From contig JAFNJA010000004.1 of the NCBI GenBank assembly GCA_017601265.1, positions 1 to 27,926 of the forward strand: a DNA stretch of 27,926 bases, written 5' to 3'. The DNA comes from Candidatus Brockarchaeota archaeon (GTDB lineage: Archaea; Thermoproteota; EX4484-205; DTQO01). Below, piece after piece: positions 22,238 through 27,926 of the stretch (position 1 is the stretch's first letter; each line of letters begins with the position of its first letter). The notes beneath the pieces were generated by a model. It was given only the letters and a program-made list of their open reading frames with translations, was not told the origin of the DNA and did not search any database. A program made the translations under genes and the position numbers.

Positions 22238-23572
22238 ATGTTGAAAGCTGGAGCTTCGGAAGTTTGCATCACGCCTCCCTTGGGCATTAAGATAAGCGGG
22301 TACTTCGAGGAAAGGGTAGCCAAAGACGTCCACGACGACCTGTTCGCGAGGTCTCTCGTGCTCGACGACGGGGAAACTAGGGTTGCAATCGTTGTCTGCG
22401 ACCTGATCGGGGTTGGCAGGGCCTACCTGGACCGGGCGAAAGGGTTGATCGATAAACGGTGCGGGATACCGCCTTCGAACGTGCTCGTGTCTTGCACGCA
22501 CACCCATACCGGCCCTGAGGTCGAGGACATGGGTTATGGCGAAATCCTGATTCACAAGATCGCTGACAGCGTGCAACTTGCCTGCAACGCCTTAAGCGAA
22601 GCCGAAGTGGGCTTCGAGAAGGAGAGGGAGGAAAAGCCGCTAGGAAACAGGAGGTTCTTCATGCGCGACGGAACCGTTTGGACCAACCCGGGGACCCTCA
22701 ATCCGAACATAGTCAAGCCGGCCGGGCCCGTGGATCCGGACATAGGGGTGCTTTGCGCCAGGGGGCTCGACGGAAGGGCGATCTGCCTCCTCGCGAACTA
22801 CGCCATGCACTACGCTGGCTTGAGCCCGACCGAGAAGCGCGAGGACATGTACACGATATCCGCGGACTACTTCGGCGTATTCTCCGAGATGGCCAAGCGC
22901 ATGTTGGGAGGAAAACCTGTCGCCATCCTTGCGAACGGGGCCTGCGGGGACGTGATAATGTTCGACGCCATGAAGCCCCACAAGGAGGTGAACAAGTACT
23001 TCGGGCACGCTGAGCGCGTTGCCGCATTGGTAGCGGCAAAGGCCGTCTGGGCGTTGAACCAGATGGAGTTCCACCGCACGTTGAAGCTTGGAGCGGAGAT
23101 CGAGGAGCTGACGATACCGAGGAGGGTTCCTACGGAAGAAGAGATAACCTTGGCGCGGAAACTGGCCAGGGGCGAAATCGAAGCCAGGAACATGAGGCAC
23201 TATTCGCTGAAGTACTTCTTCGCGCCGAAGATTGAGGGGTTCCAGAGGGGGCCCAAGGAGGTGAAAACGTGGGTCCAAGCTTTGGCCTTCGGGCGCGCGG
23301 CAGCCATCGTTGGCCTTCCCGGCGAGATCTTCGTCGAGCACGGCCTTAGGATCAAGAAAGAATCGCCTTTTGACCGGACGTTCGTGTTCGAGCTGGCTAA
23401 CGATTCCGTCGATTACGTACCAACGGCAAGGGCCTTCAAGGAAGACGGGCCGTTGGCATCTTCAGGCGGTTACGAGACGTCGATCGGCCCGAACATCCTG
23501 ATCCCAGAGGCCGGGGACATGATGGTCGAGTCGGCTTTGCGAATGCTCGGCAAGCTCCATGGACGCGCTTGA
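22238..23572 (+). CDS. Neutral/alkaline ceramidase-like hydrolase
   Basis: Resembles the catalytic domain of neutral/alkaline non-lysosomal ceramidases, zinc amidases that split N-acyl sphingosines. The 444 residues start MLKAGASEVCITPPLG, the usual family beginning. CTHTHTGPE with His88 and His90 gives the zinc motif, and NYAMHYAG and NGACGDV follow, with a final GEIFVEHGLRIK. Full-length ceramidases have about 650-700 residues and a secretion signal. This one has neither the C-terminal immunoglobulin-like domain nor a signal peptide, like many short homologues found in bacteria such as Planctomycetes. It therefore probably acts in the cytoplasm, perhaps on an N-acylated sugar or amine and not on ceramide itself. 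ATG 22238 fits better than GTG 22211. Confidence 0.85.
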   Translation: MLKAGASEVCITPPLGIKISGYFEERVAKDVHDDLFARSLVLDDGETRVAIVVCDLIGVGRAYLDRAKGLIDKRCGIPPSNVLVSCTHTHTGPEVEDMGYGEILIHKIADSVQLACNALSEAEVGFEKEREEKPLGNRRFFMRDGTVWTNPGTLNPNIVKPAGPVDPDIGVLCARGLDGRAICLLANYAMHYAGLSPTEKREDMYTISADYFGVFSEMAKRMLGGKPVAILANGACGDVIMFDAMKPHKEVNKYFGHAERVAALVAAKAVWALNQMEFHRTLKLGAEIEELTIPRRVPTEEEITLARKLARGEIEARNMRHYSLKYFFAPKIEGFQRGPKEVKTWVQALAFGRAAAIVGLPGEIFVEHGLRIKKESPFDRTFVFELANDSVDYVPTARAFKEDGPLASSGGYETSIGPNILIPEAGDMMVESALRMLGKLHGRA

Positions 23573-23663
23573 GGCGCGGGTCGATCGGGCTTCGTAAAGA
23601 GGCGCCGCGGTTCGTACCATGCTTCGGTGGAGCGTCATTGTCTCGAAGATCGCCGCGGTAGAT

Positions 23664-25652
23664 TCAGAACGGATGGAAGAACCTTATGACCCCTATCGGG
23701 TGCGCCAGCACGTTGACCAGGGCCAACCCGGCCAAGAACCCGCTGACTAGGGGCACGCCGTAATTTTCGTACAACCTGCTCCCGCCGACCTTCAGCGTCA
23801 ACCACTTGGCGACCCACGCGAAGACGAAGGCGTTCCAGCTTCCCCACCAAAGTATTCCCACGCTCGGAGCCATCGCGAAGCCCAGCGGGTGGAGGGGTAT
23901 CCAGGTAAACCTGGCCCTGAGAAGCGAAAGCGCCGCGGTTATCAAGCCCCCGACGAGCATGCTCGAAAATATCGTGGCCGCGCTTCCAGCCGAGGCGTAG
24001 CGTTCGATTCCGCTGTCCCACATGTTTTCCATTCCGCAGGTTCCCCAGACCGTCACGCGGCTAGTGCCGAGAAGGTAGTAGATCCATACCCTCGTGGTTA
24101 GCATCACCGGAACGACGACGATCGTGGAAAGCACCAGAGAAAGGAACGCATTCCGCGTGCTCGTGCCTGTAAGCTGGCACATCTTCAGGACGCTCATGGT
24201 CGTGTGCGCCCCGTTGACCGTCCCGTTCGGCACCACGTTCCACCCGCATACCAAGAAGGCGTGAGCCATGAACCAGTTCGTTGAATAGCTCGAAGGCGGT
24301 TCCGGCCATATTATGCGCAGCGGCCAGCTCATCCAGACGGCTTTCTCGTGGACGAAGGGGCACCCGCTTATCCCCAGAGAGTACGTGTCGGTTATGGTTT
24401 GCAGGAAAGTTACCAGAAGGCCGACTAGGACTACCGCGACGGCCACCCCGGAGAAGGCCTGGAACGCCAGCATGAATACTGAGGAAAGAAGGATGAGGGC
24501 GTATATCGTCCTGTAGCTGAACACCTCCCCCTCCGACGCTTTACCTCTTAGCGCCGCCTGGACCGTCTCGACTATGTAGCTCCTCGAATGCCACAGCATC
24601 ATGATGGCTATCGCCTGTATGGCGCCCAGGGACAGGTAGGCCCAGTAGAATGGCGGCTTCCAAGCCATCGCTTCCGTGTAAATTGCCCTGCAGCCCCCGC
24701 TCACGGTCGTAGCTCCGGTATAGTAGCCGAAGGCGTACGCCGCCTGGTCGAGTATGATCATGAGGATCGCGAAGAAGGTGAAGCTGAACAGCACGTCAAG
24801 AGGGGCCAAGTAGAATATGGCGTGCGCCAGGGGGTCTTTGGTGAACCTTCCCCAGCGGACTATGGTCCCCATGAGTATGTCGTCGGCCGGGAAGCAAACG
24901 CATCCCACCGCGGAGGTGTTGATGCGGTAATTGAACAAGTCGGGCCACCACGGGAAAAGGTAGGTGAGGAGTATCTGCACCTCTATCGCCACGCCTATGG
25001 CGAACCCGATCAGGTAGGGCCTGAGGTCCCTCTTCTTGGCGTTCTCGGTGTGGACGAGTTCCATGGTTCCGTAAGTTGCCAGCACGTGCGGAAAGGGTAT
25101 CCTCTCCACGTCGATCCACCTCTTCCTGAAGAGGAGCATGAAGCTCGACGTGAAGAACATGAACGTGTACATGTAGAGGGTCCAGAAAAGTATCGCGGGC
25201 CCCCAGGCGGCCCAGTTTACGGCGACGTTGCCAGGCACGACCTGCTCAACTACCTCGTAGGGCGGCATCCACCACCAGCTGAGCATGATGTTTCGTAGTT
25301 CCTCGGTAGAATACAAAAGGGGCATTACGTGCGCAACGGGATGAAGAGCGAAAGTAACCATGTCTTGGAAGCCGTAGTACGACATTACGAGCCCCACTAC
25401 GTACACGGAAACGAGGACTGGCACGCTGACTCCCCTTATCCTCTTGATAGGTATCATCAGGAGCAGGAGGAATACGGGCGCTATCGGCAGCGCCGTCGAC
25501 CTAGCGAAAATACCCCAGGTAAAATGGCACATAAGTCCCAGGCTTGTCACGTTGCATACCGCCATGTCAAGCGTTCCGATTACCGACAAAACCAGCGACA
25601 GCACCAAGATCAGCATCAAGTGCCTTTTCTCTAATCTCACCTCTTCCGCCAA
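23664..25652 (-). CDS. OPT/DUF6785-like multi-pass membrane transporter
   Basis: Integral membrane protein of 662 residues with well over ten hydrophobic segments, beginning with LMLILVLSLVLSVIGTLDMA. Blocks such as WWWMPPYEVVEQVVPGNVAVNW (partly given, near residue 125-145) and RKRWIDVERIPFPHVLATYG resemble the DUF6784/DUF6785 family, a relative of oligopeptide transporters (OPT). I recall it mainly from Planctomycetes, Lentisphaerae and similar bacteria. The start is TTG at 25652 with GGGAGG eight to nine bases upstream, a clear Shine-Dalgarno sequence, unlike the short-leader genes around it. TATA-like elements lie at 25691-25696 and 25730-25742. It is divergent from the MttB homologue, so a shared substrate such as a methylated amine is possible. 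The substrate is unproven. Confidence 0.8.
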   Translation of the reverse strand: MAEEVRLEKRHLMLILVLSLVLSVIGTLDMAVCNVTSLGLMCHFTWGIFARSTALPIAPVFLLLLMIPIKRIRGVSVPVLVSVYVVGLVMSYYGFQDMVTFALHPVAHVMPLLYSTEELRNIMLSWWWMPPYEVVEQVVPGNVAVNWAAWGPAILFWTLYMYTFMFFTSSFMLLFRKRWIDVERIPFPHVLATYGTMELVHTENAKKRDLRPYLIGFAIGVAIEVQILLTYLFPWWPDLFNYRINTSAVGCVCFPADDILMGTIVRWGRFTKDPLAHAIFYLAPLDVLFSFTFFAILMIILDQAAYAFGYYTGATTVSGGCRAIYTEAMAWKPPFYWAYLSLGAIQAIAIMMLWHSRSYIVETVQAALRGKASEGEVFSYRTIYALILLSSVFMLAFQAFSGVAVAVVLVGLLVTFLQTITDTYSLGISGCPFVHEKAVWMSWPLRIIWPEPPSSYSTNWFMAHAFLVCGWNVVPNGTVNGAHTTMSVLKMCQLTGTSTRNAFLSLVLSTIVVVPVMLTTRVWIYYLLGTSRVTVWGTCGMENMWDSGIERYASAGSAATIFSSMLVGGLITAALSLLRARFTWIPLHPLGFAMAPSVGILWWGSWNAFVFAWVAKWLTLKVGGSRLYENYGVPLVSGFLAGLALVNVLAHPIGVIRFFHPF

Positions 25653-25916
25653 TTGCGATCCTCCCTAATTCTCATCGAAGTCGAAAAGGCTTATAACGTT
25701 TTTCGCGCAGAACGGTGCGGCTTTTATAATCCGCTGGTTTTGTTTATTCCGCCTTTTCCTGCAAGCTCCAGGTGCCGCAGAAGATGCGAAGGGTATGAGC
25801 AGTCGCTGATGCTAACACAAAGAGCAAGGGCCGTGTCCGCGATTAGCTTCATAGGGTAACGCGGAATGCGCGCCGGATATCCTTATTAGCCGCAGCTTAA
25901 AGTTGGCAGAAGCGGA
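25653..25916. promoter_or_regulatory. Divergent promoter region between transporter and methyltransferase genes
   Basis: 264 bases without a convincing gene. Three TATA-like elements are visible: TTATAACG at 25691 (read towards the transporter), CTTTTATAATC at 25731-25741 (usable in either direction), and CCTTATTAG at 25881-25889, about 32 bases before the methyltransferase ATG. The central element could drive an upstream start for either gene or a short transcript from about 25763. ATG codons after it open frames of only four codons. Confidence 0.5.
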
Positions 25917-27329
25917 ATGAATTTCACGTTCAGGCCGAGGCTGAACGTCGCGTCGGCCGTTCCCAAATCGCTTTTCGACGCGATGCACGAGAAATCCCTT
26001 GAGGTGTTGGAAAGGATAGGCATCCAGGTTTCGAATGAGAAGTTGGTGGGAAGGATAAAGGGGCGCAAGGGATTCGAGCTGGAAGGCGGGAGGGTAAAGA
26101 TAAGGGGTTACGTCGTCGAGGACCTCGTGGCCGAGGTCAGGAAAAGGCGGAAAGGCAGGGACGCCGGGAACGAGGAGGAGGTCGTCATTTCGCCCGGTTA
26201 CCCCGGCTGCTCCAAGATCGTGGACTTGGAAACGGACAAGATAGAGCCACTGACGACCGACAAGCTCATAGAAGCCGCGAAGCTCGTGGACTCGCTCTAC
26301 GATTGGGGCGTGAGGGGGGAAGCCCCCGGGGCTCCAGTGGACGTGCCGCCGAAGCTTCGGAGGGTCGCGCAGTGCATGATAGGGTACGAGTACTGCCGTT
26401 CGGCCGGCCCCGCGCCGTTCGAGAGCTACGAGGAGGCCGTTTACATCAAGAGGATGGCGGAGGCAATGGGCCAGGGCTTCGGGATACCTATCTACGTCGT
26501 CAGCCCCCTCAGGCTGGAAGGGATATCTGTGGACAGGGCCATACCGTTCCTGGAGAGGGGGGAGTGCGAGTGGATAAGCGTCAGCTCCATGCCCTTGGCT
26601 GGATCGACGGCGCCCGTTTACCCAGTGGGCGCTTTCATACAAGGCATGAGCGAAGCTTTGGGCGGGTACGCGATCCTCCACGAGGCTTACCCGGGCGTCT
26701 CGGTTGGTTTCGGCATCAACGCGTACCATTTCGACATGCGTTACGGGAACATAGTCATCGGTTCTCCGGAGCAGACCCTCATGGACCTTTTCAGCATAGC
26801 TTTGGGCATGTACTACGGGGGCGGGCTTTACGGCTCCAGGTCGCTGCGCACGATGGCGAAGGGGGTGGACGCGCAGGCGCAAGTCGAGAAGGCTTCTTCC
26901 GCCACGGTGGGTGTCCTGACCGGGCCCGGAACCTTCGTTCACGGCGGCGAGTTGAGCATTGACGAGCTCTTCAGCCCCGTCCAGCTCGTGCTGGATTGCG
27001 AGATAGCCAGGTATTTAGCGAGGCTCGCGAAGGGTTTGGAGTTTAGCGAGGAGCAGATCGAGCTGTCTTTGCAGGCTATGGAGAGGTGCGCCGCCAAGGG
27101 ATATTACTTGGCGGACGAAACGACAAGGAGGGACCACAAACGCATATTCTGGGCGCCCACTCTGTTCGACGATTCGCTTTTGCACACTTCGAAGGGCGGG
27201 ACGGACATAATAGGAAGGGCCAAGGAGATATGCAGGGAGAGGATTTCGCGGCACGACTTTATTCTTGACCCCAAGAAAAAGGAAAAGATCGGGGAGATAT
27301 ACCGCGAAGCGGCCAAAAACCTTTCATGA
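25917..27329 (+). CDS. MttB-family corrinoid methyltransferase without pyrrolysine
   Basis: Member of the trimethylamine methyltransferase (MttB) superfamily, TIM-barrel enzymes that move a methyl group from an amine to a corrinoid protein. The 470-residue frame is full length and has no internal UAG. It is thus not the pyrrolysine-containing trimethylamine enzyme but resembles the non-Pyl branch, whose known members (MtgB, MtpB, MtcB, MtyB) act on glycine betaine, proline betaine, carnitine and butyrobetaine. Supporting blocks are MHEKSLEVLERIGIQVSNEKL at the N-terminus (residues 23-43, in part), SSMPLAGSTAPV near 220, GGGLYGSRSLRTMAKGVDAQA, and the C-terminal EICRERISRHDFILDPKKK. No corrinoid protein or reductive activator is in the window. 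ATG 25917 has a good promoter. The neighbouring divergent transporter may supply the substrate. Confidence 0.88.
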   Translation: MNFTFRPRLNVASAVPKSLFDAMHEKSLEVLERIGIQVSNEKLVGRIKGRKGFELEGGRVKIRGYVVEDLVAEVRKRRKGRDAGNEEEVVISPGYPGCSKIVDLETDKIEPLTTDKLIEAAKLVDSLYDWGVRGEAPGAPVDVPPKLRRVAQCMIGYEYCRSAGPAPFESYEEAVYIKRMAEAMGQGFGIPIYVVSPLRLEGISVDRAIPFLERGECEWISVSSMPLAGSTAPVYPVGAFIQGMSEALGGYAILHEAYPGVSVGFGINAYHFDMRYGNIVIGSPEQTLMDLFSIALGMYYGGGLYGSRSLRTMAKGVDAQAQVEKASSATVGVLTGPGTFVHGGELSIDELFSPVQLVLDCEIARYLARLAKGLEFSEEQIELSLQAMERCAAKGYYLADETTRRDHKRIFWAPTLFDDSLLHTSKGGTDIIGRAKEICRERISRHDFILDPKKKEKIGEIYREAAKNLS

Positions 27330-27395
27330 ATGGCGGACCAAAATCGATTTATGCGCCACGTTCACGAAGCCGAAGCCGAGGCAGAGTGAGTGCCA

Positions 27396-27926
27396 ATGTC
27401 CATAAGGAAAATGGTTAGGATATGCGCGCACGTTTGGGCTTACGCTGCGCGGCAACCTAGTTACGACATATACGGCATTCTCGACGAGGTATTCTCGGAT
27501 TTCGACAAGGCCGGTTTGGAAGGTATAGAGCTGATGGAGAACTGCTTGTTGCACGGCGATTCCTACGAGAGAGTTTCCGAGCTATCGGCAAGGTACGGTG
27601 TGCCCGTCGTAGGCTCTTCTTTCGGCGGAAACATGTATGATGGGAGCAAACGAAGCCAAATAATTGGCGAAGCTGAAAAAGTGGTTTCGATACTGTCGAA
27701 GCTTGGCGCGAGAAACCTGGGGATATCGACCGGCGAAAAGCGGGGCGGAAAGAAGACCCCGGACGAGCTTGATTTGCAAGCCGAAGTCCTGGAAAAGATC
27801 AAAGAGATGTGCGAGAGCTGCGGAATCGTGATGAACTTGCACAACCACGTTTACGAGGTGAAGGATGGGGAGTACGAGCTGAGGGAGAACATCAAGCGCA
27901 TCCCCGACGTGAAGCTTGGGCCCGAC
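27396..27926 (+). CDS. Sugar phosphate isomerase/epimerase (TIM barrel), third copy, C-terminus cut
   Basis: The frame is open from ATG 27396 to the window end, 177 codons. The N-terminal half of a xylose-isomerase-like barrel is visible: FDKAGLEGIELMEN (the first active-site Glu), a LGARNLGISTG strand, and MNLHNHVYEVKDGEYEL with the conserved His-Asn-His pattern near residue 154, ending at KLGPD, where LDxxH would follow. A TATA-like GATTTATG lies at 27346-27353, and an in-frame second ATG at 27411 is possible. It follows the MttB homologue by 66 bases in the same direction, and readthrough is possible. Function beyond the superfamily cannot be set. Confidence 0.85.
   Translation, partial: MSIRKMVRICAHVWAYAARQPSYDIYGILDEVFSDFDKAGLEGIELMENCLLHGDSYERVSELSARYGVPVVGSSFGGNMYDGSKRSQIIGEAEKVVSILSKLGARNLGISTGEKRGGKKTPDELDLQAEVLEKIKEMCESCGIVMNLHNHVYEVKDGEYELRENIKRIPDVKLGPD

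Noticed and set aside
25812..26942. A 376-codon minus-strand frame opposite the methyltransferase
   Set aside because: It has no family motifs and is compositionally an antisense shadow of the MttB-family gene, which has all the expected blocks and a promoter.
25917..27329. Pyrrolysine (in-frame UAG) in the MttB homologue
   Set aside because: The frame is full length with no internal UAG, and UAG ends several intact genes in the window (trxB, ROK, tldD, pmbA).
1..27926. tRNA, rRNA, CRISPR arrays, transposase genes or attachment sites
   Set aside because: Scanned by eye for T-loop sequences, regularly spaced repeats and terminal inverted repeats; none was found. Weak or split tRNAs could be missed without a covariance search.

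Overview
The window looks like chromosomal DNA from a heterotrophic, probably thermophilic archaeon of the TACK/Thermoproteota side of the tree. The evidence is direct but indirect as to lineage. A/T-rich TATA-like boxes centred about 29-42 bases before the chosen starts precede most genes in an otherwise G+C-rich sequence. Leaders are short, TTG starts occur, AGG (Arg) and ATA (Ile) codons are common, and the genes include a bifunctional phosphoglucose/phosphomannose isomerase and an iron-sulfur flavoprotein. I cannot place it more precisely. Brockarchaeota, Korarchaeia and Bathyarchaeia-like lineages all fit. No tRNA, rRNA, CRISPR array or insertion sequence was seen.

Layout. 1-3470: an M20 peptidase running off the left edge, thioredoxin reductase, a [4Fe-4S] flavoprotein, and a flavodoxin pseudogene carrying an in-frame TGA and a G-run frameshift. 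3649-7830: ROK sugar kinase, PHP phosphoesterase, PGI/PMI and an MFS transporter. 7898-11893: a 55-residue rubredoxin, a DppA-type D-aminopeptidase and the TldD/TldE protease pair. 11948-15024: two Gfo/Idh/MocA oxidoreductases, a GDPD phosphodiesterase and a possible 20-residue Cys-rich ORF sharing a symmetric TATA box. 15201-21909: GH38 alpha-mannosidase, a deacetylase-like protein, two xylose-isomerase-like TIM-barrel proteins, an uncharacterised 137-residue protein and a candidate structured RNA. 22014-27926: a second candidate structured RNA, a ceramidase-like hydrolase, an OPT/DUF6785-like transporter divergent from a non-pyrrolysine MttB-family methyltransferase, and a third TIM-barrel isomerase running off the right edge.

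How the genes may work together (inference). GH38 alpha-mannosidase, ROK kinase and PGI/PMI would take mannose from a glycan through mannose-6-phosphate to fructose-6-phosphate. The two Gfo/Idh enzymes and three TIM-barrel isomerases suggest oxidation and epimerisation of less common sugars or cyclitols. The ceramidase-like hydrolase and GDPD could act on lipid-derived substrates. TldD/E, DppA and the M20 enzyme process peptides. The MttB homologue beside a large transporter points to use of a methylated quaternary amine, although no corrinoid protein is in the window. TrxB, the Fe-S flavoprotein and rubredoxin suggest an anaerobic redox economy. UAG and UGA both end many intact genes here, so neither codon appears to be reassigned genome-wide.
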